From Bradyrhizobium zhanjiangense (lineage in GTDB: Bacteria > Pseudomonadota > Alphaproteobacteria > Rhizobiales > Xanthobacteraceae): a stretch of DNA of 64,000 nt. The stretch is from NCBI RefSeq assembly GCF_004114935.1, contig NZ_CP022221.1, positions 5,601,001 to 5,665,000 of the forward strand, read 5' to 3'. Position 1 is the stretch's first letter. Every line of letters begins with the position of its first letter. Made by a program: the position numbers and the translations under genes. This document shows, piece after piece, positions 11,549 through 20,852 of this stretch. A model generated the notes under the pieces. It saw nothing but the letters and a program-made list of their open reading frames with translations, was not told the DNA's origin and did no database searches.

Positions 11549-13027
11549 ATGACGGTCCATTTCCCCTTCCAGAACTCCTATTCGGCGCTGCCGGACAGCT
11601 TCTTCGCCCGCGTCGCGCCGACCCCTGTGGCGGCGCCCCGGCTGATCAAGCTGAACCGGCCGCTGGCGGTCCAGCTCGGGCTCGATCCGGATGCGCTGGA
11701 GACCCCGGAAGGCGCCGAAATTCTGGCCGGCAAGGCGGTTCCCGCCGGCGCCGATCCCATCGCCATGGCCTATGCCGGCCACCAGTTCGGGCATTTCGTG
11801 CCCCAGCTTGGCGACGGCCGCGCCATCCTGCTCGGCGAGGTCATCGACAAGGACGGCGTCCGCCGCGACATCCAGCTCAAGGGAAGCGGCCCCACCCCGT
11901 TCTCTCGCCGCGGCGATGGCCGCGCCGCGCTCGGGCCGGTCCTGCGGGAATACATCGTCAGTGAAGCCATGTTCGCGTTGGGCATCCCGACCACGCGCTC
12001 GCTCGCCGCCGTCGTCACCGGCGAGCACGTCATCCGCGAGACCGCGCTGCCCGGCGCGGTGCTGACGCGCATCGCCTCCAGCCATATCCGCGTCGGCACT
12101 TTCCAGTTCTTTGCCGTCCGCCGCGACACCGAGGCGATCCGCCGGCTCGCCGACCACGTGATCACCCGCCATTATCCCGAGCTGCTGCATGTCGAGCGGC
12201 CCTATCACGCCCTGCTCGCAAGCGTTGTCGCGCGCCAGGCCGATCTGGTCGCGCGCTGGCTTTTGGTCGGCTTCATCCACGGCGTGATGAACACCGACAA
12301 CACGTCCATCTCCGGCGAGACCATCGATTATGGCCCCTGCGCCTTCATGGATGCCTATAACCCAGCGCAGGTGTTCTCCTCGATCGATGAGATGGGCCGC
12401 TACGCCTATGCCAACCAGCCGCGCATCGGCCTGTGGAATCTGACCCGGCTCGCCGAATGCCTGCTGCCGCTGTTCTCCGACGATCAGGAGAAAGCAGTCG
12501 CCGAAGCCCAGGACATTCTCGGCGCCTTCGCCGAGACCTTCAGTGCGGCCTATCAGGCCGGCCTGCGCAAGAAGGTCGGCCTGTTCACGGAGCGCGACAG
12601 CGACGACGCCCTGATCCAGGACCTGCTCGATGCCATGGCCAAGAACCAGGCCGACTTCACCCTCACCTTCCGCAAGCTCGGCGACGCCACAGGCGATGAG
12701 TCCGGCAACGCCGACGTCCGCGCGCAATTCATGGATCCCTCGGTTTTCGACGAGTGGGCCAAGCGCTGGCGCGAGCGCATTGCCCTGGAGCCGCAGACCG
12801 CGGCCGAACGGAAAGCCGCCATGCACGCCGTCAACCCGGTCTTCATCCCGCGCAACCATCGCGTCGAAGCCGTGATCCAGGCCGCAGTCAACGATGACAA
12901 TTACGCGCCGTTCGAGGAGCTGGTGAAGGTACTGGCCAAGCCGTTCGACGACCAGCCGGACTACGCCGCCTACGCCGATCCCCCGCTGCCGGGTCAACGG
13001 GTGCTGCAGACGTTCTGCGGGACGTGA
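11549..13027 (+). CDS. selO: Protein adenylyltransferase SelO (YdiU/UPF0061 family)
   Basis: Pseudokinase-fold enzyme that transfers AMP to protein hydroxyls and is tied to redox homeostasis. The ATG at 11549 gives 492 aa, the family's usual size; the open frame upstream to 11336 has no family resemblance. Key blocks are present: [32 protein letters not shown] (nucleotide-binding loop), [11 protein letters not shown], and [19 protein letters not shown], where the metal-binding Asn and Asp sit. The C-terminus ends QTFCGT; the Cys occupies the site that is selenocysteine in some homologues. Divergent from aspS across 188 bases. Confidence 0.95.
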   Translation: MTVHFPFQNSYSALPDSFFARVAPTPVAAPRLIKLNRPLAVQLGLDPDALETPEGAEILAGKAVPAGADPIAMAYAGHQFGHFVPQLGDGRAILLGEVIDKDGVRRDIQLKGSGPTPFSRRGDGRAALGPVLREYIVSEAMFALGIPTTRSLAAVVTGEHVIRETALPGAVLTRIASSHIRVGTFQFFAVRRDTEAIRRLADHVITRHYPELLHVERPYHALLASVVARQADLVARWLLVGFIHGVMNTDNTSISGETIDYGPCAFMDAYNPAQVFSSIDEMGRYAYANQPRIGLWNLTRLAECLLPLFSDDQEKAVAEAQDILGAFAETFSAAYQAGLRKKVGLFTERDSDDALIQDLLDAMAKNQADFTLTFRKLGDATGDESGNADVRAQFMDPSVFDEWAKRWRERIALEPQTAAERKAAMHAVNPVFIPRNHRVEAVIQAAVNDDNYAPFEELVKVLAKPFDDQPDYAAYADPPLPGQRVLQTFCGT

Positions 13028-13039
13028 GAAATGCCGTTG

Positions 13040-13065
13040 GATGGGTAGAGCGCAGCGCACCCATC
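13040..13065. repeat. Short palindromic repeat (GATGGGT...ACCCATC)
   Basis: A 26-base inverted repeat just downstream of selO: GATGGGT at 13040-13046 and ACCCATC at 13059-13065 around AGAGCGCAGCGC. I recall this form as frequent in Bradyrhizobium intergenic DNA. Apart from it and the Pho-box-like site, I see nothing else convincing in 13028-13313. Confidence 0.6.
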
Positions 13066-13222
13066 TTCCTCGGCGCCTCAACCATCCCTGCACTCGCGAT
13101 GCTGATGGATTTACCTGCGTCGTCCCACTCTGCGCACTGCGACAGGCTCGATGCCGCAACGCGAGACGACCCCGTTGACCGCACTCGCCGTTCTGACCAA
13201 CAATTTGCCGCGTCGGCAACCA

Positions 13223-13240
13223 CTGTCATCAAACTGAAAC
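13223..13240 (+). promoter_or_regulatory. Pho-box-like PhoB binding site
   Basis: CTGTCAT, 4-base spacer CAAA, then CTGAAAC: the first 7-mer is a perfect match to the rhizobial/enteric PHO box half-site and the second matches at 5 of 7. It is 74 bases upstream of the phosphodiesterase/Ugp-like cluster, a typical phosphate-starvation target. No experimental support. Confidence 0.6.
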
Positions 13241-13313
13241 ACTCTCACTCTAACCGGCTGGCGGGCCGTCTTGCCGGAGGCGACCATCCTCCCAGAGACC
13301 TGACACGCGCGCC

Positions 13314-14162
13314 ATGCCCTTCAAATTCATCCACCTCACCGACACGCATCTCGCGAATCCCGGGCTGAAGCTCTATGGCCTCGACCCGCGCGCCCGTCTC
13401 GATGCCGCGATCGCCGACATCAACAAGCATCAGTCCGACGCGGCCTTCGCGGTCGTGACCGGCGACCTCACCCATTGGGGCGAGCCTGAATCATACGCCA
13501 ATTTCGCAGACGCGATGGCCGCGCTGAAGATGCCTTACATCGCCATGGTCGGCAATCACGACAAGCGAGTGGCCTGCCTCGACGGTCTTCGGTCCGCGCC
13601 GCGCGATCAGAATGGCTTCGTTCAGGGGACGCGCACCACCGAGCACGGCCTGTTCGTCTTCCTCGACACGCTGGACGAGACCAGCCACGCCGGCGAGATG
13701 TGCGACAAGCGCTTCGGCTGGCTCGAAAGCACGCTGGCCGCAGCGCCCGCTGACATGCCGTTCGTCGTCTTCATGCATCATCCGCCCTTCCCGGTCGGCG
13801 TGCTCGCGATGGACGAGATCGCGCTGAAGCAGCGCGGCGAATTCGCCGAGGTGATCGCGCCCTATCGCAGCCGCATCCGCCACCTCTTCTTCGGCCATGT
13901 GCACCGGCCGATCTTCGGCAGCTACGGCAAGATCCCGTTCTCGACGCTACGCGGCACCAACCATCAGGTCTGGTTCGAGCTCAATGCCAACGCGCCGCAT
14001 CTGGCGAGCCACGAACCGCCGGCCTATGGCGTGGTGCTGATCGACGATGAGAACCTGGTCGTGCACAGCCACGACTTCCTCGACACCAGTCTGCGCTTCC
14101 CCTTCGACCCGCCTGCGGGAATGGACGGCCGCGACTATGCGCTCAAGTTTGCGGCGCGGTGA
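13314..14162 (+). CDS. Calcineurin-like metallophosphodiesterase
   Basis: Metallophosphatase-superfamily enzyme of 282 aa, of the class III cyclic-nucleotide/glycerophosphodiester type. The metal-ligand motifs are present in order: D-x-H (TDTHLANPG), GDLTHWG, GNHD (residue about 80), HHPPF, and GHVHRP near the end. It lies one base before the first ABC permease gene and behind a Pho-box-like site, so the likely role is releasing phosphate or glycerol phosphate from phosphodiesters whose products are imported by the downstream transporter. It has no signal peptide, so it should act in the cytoplasm. Confidence 0.9.
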   Translation: MPFKFIHLTDTHLANPGLKLYGLDPRARLDAAIADINKHQSDAAFAVVTGDLTHWGEPESYANFADAMAALKMPYIAMVGNHDKRVACLDGLRSAPRDQNGFVQGTRTTEHGLFVFLDTLDETSHAGEMCDKRFGWLESTLAAAPADMPFVVFMHHPPFPVGVLAMDEIALKQRGEFAEVIAPYRSRIRHLFFGHVHRPIFGSYGKIPFSTLRGTNHQVWFELNANAPHLASHEPPAYGVVLIDDENLVVHSHDFLDTSLRFPFDPPAGMDGRDYALKFAAR

Positions 14163-14163
14163 G

Positions 14164-15114
14164 ATGAGCCTCGCCGAACCCGCGGCTCTCCCGGTCGCGA
14201 CCTCGGCGGCACCGCGCCTGCACGTCCTGAAGCGCTTCGCCGCCGGCTTCAAGGCATCGCTACCGGCCTATCTGCTGCTGCTGCCCTCGCTGATCTTCCT
14301 CGCGCTGTTCACCTATGGCGCGATGGGGCGCGTGTTCATCGATGCGCTCTATCAGCGCACGACGCCGAAAGCGCCCGTCCGCTTCGTCGGCCTCGACAAT
14401 GTCAGCGCGGTGCTTGCCGACCCCGCCTTCACCGGCGCGGTCGTCAACAATCTCATCTATGCCGTCGGCACGGCGATCCCGAGCATCGGCCTCGCGCTCT
14501 TGTTCGCGCTGGCGCTCGCGCGCACCAACGCGGTGACCAGCGCACTTCGCGCCGCGCTGTTCCTGCCGGTGCTGATCCCGATGGTGGCAGCATCCGCGTT
14601 GTTCCTGTTCATCTTCCTGCCCAATGTCGGGTTGCTCGACTACAACATCGGCCGGTTGCTTCCGGTGCTGCCGAACTGGCTGGGTGACCCCGACATCGCG
14701 CTGTCAGCGATCATGGTGATCACGATCTGGAAGAACGCCGGCTATTACATGCTGTTCTTCCTCGCCGGCCTGCAGGCGGTGCCGGAGGACGTCATGGAGG
14801 CCGCCCATCTCGATGGCGCCGGTCCGTTCCAACGCCTGCGCTACATCATCCTGCCGGAGCTTAAGCCCACCTTCCTGTTCGTCACCGTGATCGCGACGCT
14901 CAATGCGGTGACGCAAGTCGACCACGTCTTCGTCCTGACCCAGGGTGGCCCGTCCAACTCGACCAATCTCGTGCTGTTCTACATCTACCAGCAGGCGGTC
15001 GAGCATTACGACGTCGGCAAGGCCTCGGCGGCGACGCTGCTGACGCTGGCCGCGTTGATGGGCCTCACCGCGCTTTCGTTCCGCACGCTAGCGAACCGCG
15101 AGGGCGGGCCATGA
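14164..15114 (+). CDS. ugpA: ABC transporter permease, UgpA-like
   Basis: Inner-membrane permease of the MalF/UgpA type, 316 aa with six predicted helices after a short cytoplasmic N-terminus. The start ATG at 14164 is one base after the phosphodiesterase stop, and the conserved EAA loop appears as EAAHLDGAGPFQRLRYIILPELKP near residues 216-240. It pairs with the next gene via an ATGA overlap. Assignment to glycerol-3-phosphate or phosphodiester import rests on the UgpB-like binding protein and the phosphodiesterase; another sugar-phosphate-type substrate is possible. Confidence 0.88.
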   Translation: MSLAEPAALPVATSAAPRLHVLKRFAAGFKASLPAYLLLLPSLIFLALFTYGAMGRVFIDALYQRTTPKAPVRFVGLDNVSAVLADPAFTGAVVNNLIYAVGTAIPSIGLALLFALALARTNAVTSALRAALFLPVLIPMVAASALFLFIFLPNVGLLDYNIGRLLPVLPNWLGDPDIALSAIMVITIWKNAGYYMLFFLAGLQAVPEDVMEAAHLDGAGPFQRLRYIILPELKPTFLFVTVIATLNAVTQVDHVFVLTQGGPSNSTNLVLFYIYQQAVEHYDVGKASAATLLTLAALMGLTALSFRTLANREGGP

Positions 15115-15980
15115 ATCTGATCGACCGTCTGTTTAGGGATGCTCCGCTCGCCACGCGCCGCGAGATCACGCCAAAGCTCGGCTTCGTGCTGACCGTGCTG
15201 CTCGCGCTGGTCTGGCTGATCCCGTTCCTCTGGATGGGCGTGGCGACCCTGCGCCCGGCTTCCGACGGCATCAACCTGATGGCCGAGCTGATGCCGAGCC
15301 TGAAGCCGACGCTCGACAACATCAGGGATGCCTGGGAGATCGGCGACTTCCCGCGCTACACCCTCAACACCACCATCATCTGCACCGGCATCCTGCTGGT
15401 GCAGTTCGTCACGATCACGCTGGCGGGCTTTGCCTTCGCGCGGCTCGCCTTCGCCGGCAAGACGCTGATCTTCTACCTGTTTCTGATGCAGCTGATGCTG
15501 GTGCCGGTGCTGCTGATCGTGCCCAATTTGAGCCTGATCGCGCAGCTCGGCCTCTACGACACGCTCACCGGCGTGATGATGCCGTTCTTTGCCTCGGCCT
15601 TCGGCACCTTCCTGATGCGGCAAGCGTTCGAGGCCATTCCGACCGAGCTGGAGGACGCCGCGCTGATCGACGGCGCGGGTCTGTTTCAGCGCATCCGCCA
15701 CATCTACGTGCCGCTGTCGCTGCCGAGCTTTTCGGCCTTCGCCATCATCTCCGTGACCAGCCATTGGAATGACTTCCTGTGGCCGCTGATGGTGATCAAC
15801 TCGCCGGACAAGCGGCCGCTCACGGTCGGGCTCTCCGTCTTCACCAAGACGGCCGAGGGCACCCAGGCCTGGGGCACCATCGCCGCGGGCACGCTGATGG
15901 TGATCGCACCGCTGCTCGTCACCTTCCTGATCTTCCAGAAGCGCTTCATCAGCTCCTTCGTCACCTCAGGCATCAAATAG
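15111..15980 (+). CDS. ugpE: ABC transporter permease, UgpE-like
   Basis: Second inner-membrane permease (MalG/UgpE type), 289 aa, overlapping the previous gene by ATGA. Six predicted helices; the EAA loop is ELEDAALIDGAGLFQRIRH at about residues 180-198, followed by the IYVPLSLPSFSAFAI segment. The C-terminus ends FQKRFISSFVTSGIK, a typical ending for this family. It would form the transmembrane heterodimer with the upstream permease. Confidence 0.88.
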   Translation: MNLIDRLFRDAPLATRREITPKLGFVLTVLLALVWLIPFLWMGVATLRPASDGINLMAELMPSLKPTLDNIRDAWEIGDFPRYTLNTTIICTGILLVQFVTITLAGFAFARLAFAGKTLIFYLFLMQLMLVPVLLIVPNLSLIAQLGLYDTLTGVMMPFFASAFGTFLMRQAFEAIPTELEDAALIDGAGLFQRIRHIYVPLSLPSFSAFAIISVTSHWNDFLWPLMVINSPDKRPLTVGLSVFTKTAEGTQAWGTIAAGTLMVIAPLLVTFLIFQKRFISSFVTSGIK

Positions 15981-15991
15981 GAGATTTTCCG

Positions 15992-17326
15992 ATGCTGTTA
16001 TCCCGCAGGCTCATGCTTGGCCTTGCCATTGCCGGCACGATGGCCGGCGCCCTCGCCTTTCCGGCTCTCGCCGGCGAAGGCCCGACCGAGATCGATTTGT
16101 TCTTCCCCGTCCCCGTTGACGGCAAGCTCGCCCGCGACATGGGGACCTTGATCAAGGAGTTCAACGAGACCCACCCCGAGGTCAAGGCGACCGCGGTCTA
16201 TACCGGCTCCTATGACGACACGCTGATCAAGACGCGCGCCGCGATCAAGGCCGGCAAGCCGCCGTCAGCCGTGATCATGTCGGCCAACTTCCTGCTCGAC
16301 ATGCAGATCGAGAACGAGCTCACCAATCTGGATTCTCTGATCGCCGCCGACGGCACCACCAAGGAAAAGTTCTTGGGCCAGTTCTTCCCGGCGCTGCAGG
16401 GCAACGCGGTGATCAACCGCTCGGTCTATGGCGTGCCCTTCCACAATTCGACGCCGCTGCTCTACATCAACGCCGACAAGGCCAAGGAAGCGGGCCTTGA
16501 TCCGACCAAGCCGCCGCAGACCTGGGCCGAGCTCACCGACTGGGCCAAGAAGCTCACCAGGCGCGAGGGCGACAAGGTCACCCAATGGGGCATTGCGATC
16601 CCCTGCGCCTACGACTATTGCGGCTGGATGATGGAAACGCTCACCATGTCCAATGGCGGGCGCTACTACAACGAGGAGTTCGGCGGCGAGGTCTATTACG
16701 ACACGCCCTCGATGCTCGGCGCGCTCTCCTGGTGGAACGACCTCATCGCCAAGCACAAGGTGCATCCGCCCGGCGCTACGCCTGGCCCCGCCGTCAGCAC
16801 CTCCTTCATCTCCGGCAACGCCGCGATGATGATGCTGTCCACGGGCTCGCTCACCTATGTGCGCGACAACGCCAAATTCAACTACAAGGTCGCCTTCATC
16901 CCGCGCAACGTCCGCAACGCCGTGCCGATCGGCGGCGCCTCGCTGATCATTCCGGCCGGCCTCGAAGCCGACAAGCAGAAGGCCGCCTGGACCCTGATCA
17001 AGTGGATGACCTCGCCCGAGAAGAGCGCCTGGTGGAGCCGCGCCACCGGCTATTTCGCGCCCAACATGGCCGCCTACAAGACGCCCGACATGGTCGACTT
17101 CCTGAACAAGAACCCGGACGCCAAGACCGCCGTCGAGCAGCTCGACGTCGCAAAGCCCTGGTTCGCGACCTACAAGACCGTGCCGGTGCGCAAGAACCTC
17201 GAGGACGAGGTGATGCTGGTCCTCAACGGCAAGAAGCAGCCGAAGGATGCCCTCGCCGCCGCCCAGAAGGCCGCCGACGAGACGCTCAAGCCCTACAACG
17301 CGGAGACGTCGCTGAAACTGCCGTAA
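15992..17326 (+). CDS. ugpB: ABC transporter substrate-binding protein, UgpB-like
   Basis: Periplasmic binding protein of 444 aa. The ATG at 15992, preceded by AGGAGA, starts a signal with a twin-arginine-like motif (SRRLMLG) and an Ala-rich cleavage region near ALAGEG. Family features include the SBP_bac_1 fold, YTGSYDDTLIKTRAAIKAGKPPS and GVPFHNSTPLLYINADKAKEAG. These match UgpB glycerol-3-phosphate/glycerophosphodiester binders. It is last in the cluster, followed by a likely terminator (17345-17390). No gene for the ATP-binding subunit (UgpC) is adjacent, so the transporter must borrow one or be encoded in two places. Confidence 0.88.
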   Translation: MLLSRRLMLGLAIAGTMAGALAFPALAGEGPTEIDLFFPVPVDGKLARDMGTLIKEFNETHPEVKATAVYTGSYDDTLIKTRAAIKAGKPPSAVIMSANFLLDMQIENELTNLDSLIAADGTTKEKFLGQFFPALQGNAVINRSVYGVPFHNSTPLLYINADKAKEAGLDPTKPPQTWAELTDWAKKLTRREGDKVTQWGIAIPCAYDYCGWMMETLTMSNGGRYYNEEFGGEVYYDTPSMLGALSWWNDLIAKHKVHPPGATPGPAVSTSFISGNAAMMMLSTGSLTYVRDNAKFNYKVAFIPRNVRNAVPIGGASLIIPAGLEADKQKAAWTLIKWMTSPEKSAWWSRATGYFAPNMAAYKTPDMVDFLNKNPDAKTAVEQLDVAKPWFATYKTVPVRKNLEDEVMLVLNGKKQPKDALAAAQKAADETLKPYNAETSLKLP

Positions 17327-17344
17327 CGCCGGCAACTCATCGCG

Positions 17345-17390
17345 CAAACAAACTTCGGCGCTCCGTCATGCGGGGCGCCGAATTCGTTTG
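17345..17390 (+). terminator. Hairpin terminator after the Ugp-like cluster
   Basis: A 12-bp stem, TTCGGCGCTCCG with CGGGGCGCCGAA (17354-17365 and 17371-17382), around TCATG. It is extended by flanking CAAAC/GTTTG. It starts 18 bases after the stop of the binding-protein gene. The T-rich tail is short. Confidence 0.65.
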
Positions 17391-17493
17391 GACGGCCGCT
17401 GCCCGTTAACCTGCCGTCCACCATTAGCCCGGCCCCGCCGCCGGTAACCATTGGAATTAACAGACCCTCAACGCACCCCAGACAAATTTAGCA

Positions 17494-17625
17494 ATGTTTC
17501 TGAGGGGTTTCGCCGTGGATCTGTTGGTTTTCGAGTTCCTGGGACTGGCTCTGGTCGCCATGTGCGTGCTCGTGGTGGCGCTGCCGTGCGCCCGGAAATC
17601 CTCGCAGCGGGTCCGCTACGAATAG
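17494..17625 (+). CDS. Small single-helix membrane protein, hypothetical
   Basis: A 43-aa reading frame starting ATG at 17494 and ending TAG at 17625. It is almost entirely one hydrophobic helix (LLVFEFLGLALVAMCVLVV) followed by a basic tail (CARKSSQRVRYE), the layout of a small inner-membrane protein. A GTG seven codons in is an alternative start. It sits between the Ugp terminator and rnd; no homologue is recognised. The 415 bases between ugpB and rnd hold only this frame, the terminator and a TTGACA at 17688 that could be a -35 for rnd. Confidence 0.4.
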   Translation: MFLRGFAVDLLVFEFLGLALVAMCVLVVALPCARKSSQRVRYE

Positions 17626-17741
17626 GATTCTTGTCGGAAAAATGCGATTTCGGCCCAAATGCAAGACTTGAATTCGCATCGAGCCCCTTGACATCACTGC
17701 ACTTTCGGCAGAACGGCTGATGATCTCGTCATGGGCCGTTC

Positions 17742-18890
17742 ATGGATTTGATTACCACCACTGCTGACCTCGCGGCTGCCTGCAGCCGGCTGGCCAAGCA
17801 CCCCGTCATAACCGTCGATACCGAGTTTCTGCGCGAAACCACCTATTACCCGCTGTTGTGCGTGGTGCAGATGGCCAGCGCCGAGGAAGCCGTCGTCATC
17901 GACGCCCTGGCCGAGGGCATCGACCTCAAACCGTTCTTCGAGCTGATGGGCAACGAAGGCGTGCTGAAGGTCTTCCACGCCGCCCGCCAGGACATCGAGA
18001 TCATCTGGCACCAGGCCGGCATCATCCCGCATCCGGTGTTCGACACCCAGGTCGCGGCCATGGTGCTCGGCTATGGCGACAGCATCGCCTATGACCAGTT
18101 GGTCGAGAAGGTCACCGGTCACCGCCCGGACAAGACTCACCGCTTCACCGACTGGTCGCGCCGGCCGCTCACCAAGGAGCAGATGCACTACGCGGTATCA
18201 GACGTCACCCACCTGCGCGACGTGTTCGCAGCGCTTGACGCCGACCTGAAGAAGCGCCGCCGCAGCGAATGGGTCTCCATCGAGATGGAGGTTTTGACCT
18301 CGCCCAGGACCTACGACTTCCACCCCGAGCGCGCCTGGGAGCGGCTGAAGACCCGGGTGCGCAAGCCGAAGGACCTCGCGGTACTGATGGAGGTCGCGGC
18401 CTGGCGCGAGCAGGAGGCGCAGAGCCGCGACGTGCCGCGCGGTCGCGTGCTGCGCGATGAAGCGATCAGCGACATCGCAACGCATGCGCCGACCACGCTG
18501 GAGAAGCTCGCCCATCTGCGCTCGGTGCCGAAGGGGTTTGAGAAATCCAAATGGGGCGCGGACATCGTCGCCGCGGTCGAGCGCGGGCTGGCGCGGGATT
18601 TCTCGACGCTGCCGAAGCTGGAGAAGCCGCGCAACAACTCTAATGGCGCCGCCATCGTCGAGCTGTTGAAGGTGCTGCTGCGCATGACCGCGGAGCGCCA
18701 TGCAGTCGCCAGCAAGGTGATCGCCACCGTCGACCATCTCGAGGAGATTGCAGCCAGTGACGAGGCCGACGTGCCGGCCCTGCGCGGCTGGCGCCGCGAG
18801 CTGTTCGGCGATGCCGCGCTGAAGCTCAAGCGCGGCGAGCTGGCGCTCGCGATCGAAAAGGGCCGCGTGGTCGGGGTGCAGCGGGCGTAG
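17742..18890 (+). CDS. rnd: Ribonuclease D
   Basis: 3'-5' exoribonuclease of the DEDDy group that trims tRNA and other RNA 3' ends. Of its 382 aa, the exonuclease domain holds the first acidic pair in [13 protein letters not shown], the second Asp in HAARQDIEI, and the YxxxD motif in [11 protein letters not shown]. An HRDC helical domain follows from about residue 210. Start ATG at 17742 is a plain choice. Monocistronic, convergent with the aminotransferase gene across a 214-base repeat-bearing gap. Confidence 0.96.
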   Translation: MDLITTTADLAAACSRLAKHPVITVDTEFLRETTYYPLLCVVQMASAEEAVVIDALAEGIDLKPFFELMGNEGVLKVFHAARQDIEIIWHQAGIIPHPVFDTQVAAMVLGYGDSIAYDQLVEKVTGHRPDKTHRFTDWSRRPLTKEQMHYAVSDVTHLRDVFAALDADLKKRRRSEWVSIEMEVLTSPRTYDFHPERAWERLKTRVRKPKDLAVLMEVAAWREQEAQSRDVPRGRVLRDEAISDIATHAPTTLEKLAHLRSVPKGFEKSKWGADIVAAVERGLARDFSTLPKLEKPRNNSNGAAIVELLKVLLRMTAERHAVASKVIATVDHLEEIAASDEADVPALRGWRRELFGDAALKLKRGELALAIEKGRVVGVQRA

Positions 18891-18913
18891 GCCCGCGCCC
18901 TCCCCTCAGTGTC

Positions 18914-18953
18914 GTCCCGGCCTAGTGCGCAATTGCGCACGGGGGGCCGGGAC
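18914..18953. repeat. Nested palindrome GTCCCGGCC / GTGCGCAATTGCGCAC / GGCCGGGAC
   Basis: Perfect 16-base palindrome GTGCGCAATTGCGCAC (18925-18940) flanked by inverted GTCCCGGCC (18914-18922) and GGCCGGGAC (18945-18953). It fills the convergent gap between rnd and the aminotransferase gene, together with a further repeat-like tail to about 19070. From memory this is a recurrent Bradyrhizobium intergenic sequence; it could also serve as a bidirectional terminator. Confidence 0.8.
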
Positions 18954-19104
18954 CCATTACCCCTGGGAGGAGTTTGGCGAAGATTCGCCATTCGGTACTT
19001 CTACGAACCCCGATCGATAGATCACGCGGTATGGGTCCGGGCTTTCGCCAGGACGATACCGGTGGATGTGGCTGGCTGCTTCGGCCACACTGACAGACTC
19101 GATC

Positions 19105-20487
19105 CTACCCCGGCGTCAGCTTCGCCACCTCCCCCTTCATGTCCTCCAGCACACCCGAGATCGCCGCGACCAGCTCGTCGATCTGGGCCTTGGTGGCGAT
19201 CAGCGGCGGGCAGATGGCGATGGCATCGAGCATGTTGCGGGAGATCACGCCGCGCTCCTGAAGCATGCGGCTTGCGATGCCGCCGACAGCGCCGGGCGTA
19301 GCGGCTGCCGTCTTGCGCCCCTTGTCGAGCACGAGCTCGAGGGCGGCGATCATGCCGACGCCGCGGACCTCGCCGACCAACGGATGGCTGGCGAGCTCGC
19401 GCAGCTTGCCCTGCATGTAGCTCCCCAGTTCGGCGGCATGCGCGACCAGACCGCGCTCCTCGATGATCTTCAAATTCTCCAGCGCAATCGCCGAGCCGAC
19501 GGGATGGCCGCCCGCGGTGAAGCCGTGGCCGAGCACACCGATCTTGTTGCTCTCGTCAGCGATCGGCTCGAACATGCGGTCGTTCAGCATGATCGCCGAC
19601 AGCGGGAAATAGCTCGAGGTGATCTGCTTGGAGACCACCATCGCGTCCGGCTTAATGCCATAGGTCTCGCAGCCGAACATCTTGCCGGTACGGCCGAAGC
19701 CGCAGATCACCTCGTCGGCGACCAGCAGAATGTCGTACTTCTTCAAGACCTTCTGGATCTTGTCCCAATAGGTCGCCGGCGGAACGATAACGCCGCCCGC
19801 CCCCATCACCGGCTCGCCGAAGAAGGCCGCGATCGTATCCGGGCCCTCCTTCTGGATCAGCGCGTCGAGCTCCTCGGCCCGGCGCGTCGCGAACGCCTCC
19901 TCGCTCTCGCCCGGCGCGCCGTCCTTGTAGAAATGCGGCGAGCCCGTGTGCAGGATGTTCGGCAGCGGCAGGTCGAACGAGCGGTGATTGTTCGGCAGGC
20001 CCGTGAGGCTGGCCGAGGCGATGGTGACGCCGTGATAGGCGCGCAGGCGGCTGATCACCTTCTTGCGCTGAGGCTGGCCAAGCGCGTTGGAGCGATAGGC
20101 GATCAGCTTCAGGACGGTATCGTTCGCTTCCGAGCCGGAATTGGTGAAGAACACCTTGCTCATCGGCACCGGCGCGAGTGCGACCAGCTTCTCGGCGAGG
20201 TCGATCGAGGGCCCGTGCGATTTGGCCGAGAACGTATGATAGAACGGCAGCGCCTGCATCTGCTTGTGTGCGGCATCGACGAGACGCTTCTCATTGAAGC
20301 CGAGCCCGACGCTCCACAAGCCTGCCATCGCCTCGAAATAGCGCTTGCCCGCGGCATCGAACACGTAGGGACCCTCGCCGCGCTCAATCACGAGGGGACC
20401 GGCCTGCTGATGGGTGCGCGCGTTGGTGTAGGGATGGAGCTGGTAGGCCACATCCCGGGCCTCTGGCGAATTCGGCAGCATGGACAT
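19105..20487 (-). CDS. Class III pyridoxal-phosphate aminotransferase
   Basis: 460-aa omega-amino acid:pyruvate or related aminotransferase (subgroup II, class III). Conserved blocks include the phosphate-binding FTNSGSEANDTVLKL, the ring-stacking RAYHGVTIAS, the cofactor Asp in LLVADEVICGFGRTGKMF and the PLP lysine in MVVSKQITSS. The C-terminal region HGFTAGGHPVGSAIALENL is also typical. Substrate is not predictable; beta-alanine, taurine, putrescine or 4-aminobutyrate-type donors are all used by close relatives. It is monocistronic. Confidence 0.93.
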   Translation of the reverse strand: MSMLPNSPEARDVAYQLHPYTNARTHQQAGPLVIERGEGPYVFDAAGKRYFEAMAGLWSVGLGFNEKRLVDAAHKQMQALPFYHTFSAKSHGPSIDLAEKLVALAPVPMSKVFFTNSGSEANDTVLKLIAYRSNALGQPQRKKVISRLRAYHGVTIASASLTGLPNNHRSFDLPLPNILHTGSPHFYKDGAPGESEEAFATRRAEELDALIQKEGPDTIAAFFGEPVMGAGGVIVPPATYWDKIQKVLKKYDILLVADEVICGFGRTGKMFGCETYGIKPDAMVVSKQITSSYFPLSAIMLNDRMFEPIADESNKIGVLGHGFTAGGHPVGSAIALENLKIIEERGLVAHAAELGSYMQGKLRELASHPLVGEVRGVGMIAALELVLDKGRKTAAATPGAVGGIASRMLQERGVISRNMLDAIAICPPLIATKAQIDELVAAISGVLEDMKGEVAKLTPG

Positions 20488-20652
20488 TTGCAGGGATCCC
20501 TAAAGTCGTGACGTCGCCGGCACAGCCAGCGTCATCACTTGATGATCAAGCCACTTGGCTATTGCGATGAGACAAAGCTTGCAACGCCAATTCGTCGGCA
20601 GCAAGCGCTCAGCAGCGTTGCACAAAGCCGCATATCGGGGATCGGGCAGCTC

Positions 20653-20820
20653 TCAAGCCGCGTCGTCGTCATCCCCATCGTCAGCGGCGGCGGCCTCCCT
20701 CACCTCAACGAGCGCCATCGAGAGCAGATAGACCGTCGTGGGCAAGCCGACGCGGCGCGCCGTCTCGACGGCACGCGACAAATCGCTTGCCAGCTCCTTG
20801 AGCTGTTCTCCCCGTGACAA
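20653..20820 (-). CDS. Small protein with acidic tail, end of GNAT/isochorismatase-like operon
   Basis: About 55 aa if started at TTG 20820 (spaced after GGGGG), or 60 aa from GTG at 20835. It has an amphipathic helical core (LSRAVETARRVGLPTTVYLLSMALVEV) and a strongly acidic Asp-rich tail. It begins 18-33 bases after the isochorismatase-like stop, so it is probably the last gene of the four-gene operon running from 22660. No function recognised. Confidence 0.6.
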   Translation of the reverse strand: MSRGEQLKELASDLSRAVETARRVGLPTTVYLLSMALVEVREAAAADDGDDDDAA

Positions 20821-20852
20821 TGTTTCGACCCCCACCCGCCGATCGCGGCCGC

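Noticed and set aside
11435..13219. 594-codon open frame antisense to selO
   Set aside because: No family resemblance, low-complexity composition; selO is well supported.
19066..20511. 481-codon open frame opposite the class III aminotransferase
   Set aside because: No motifs; mirrors the aminotransferase codons.
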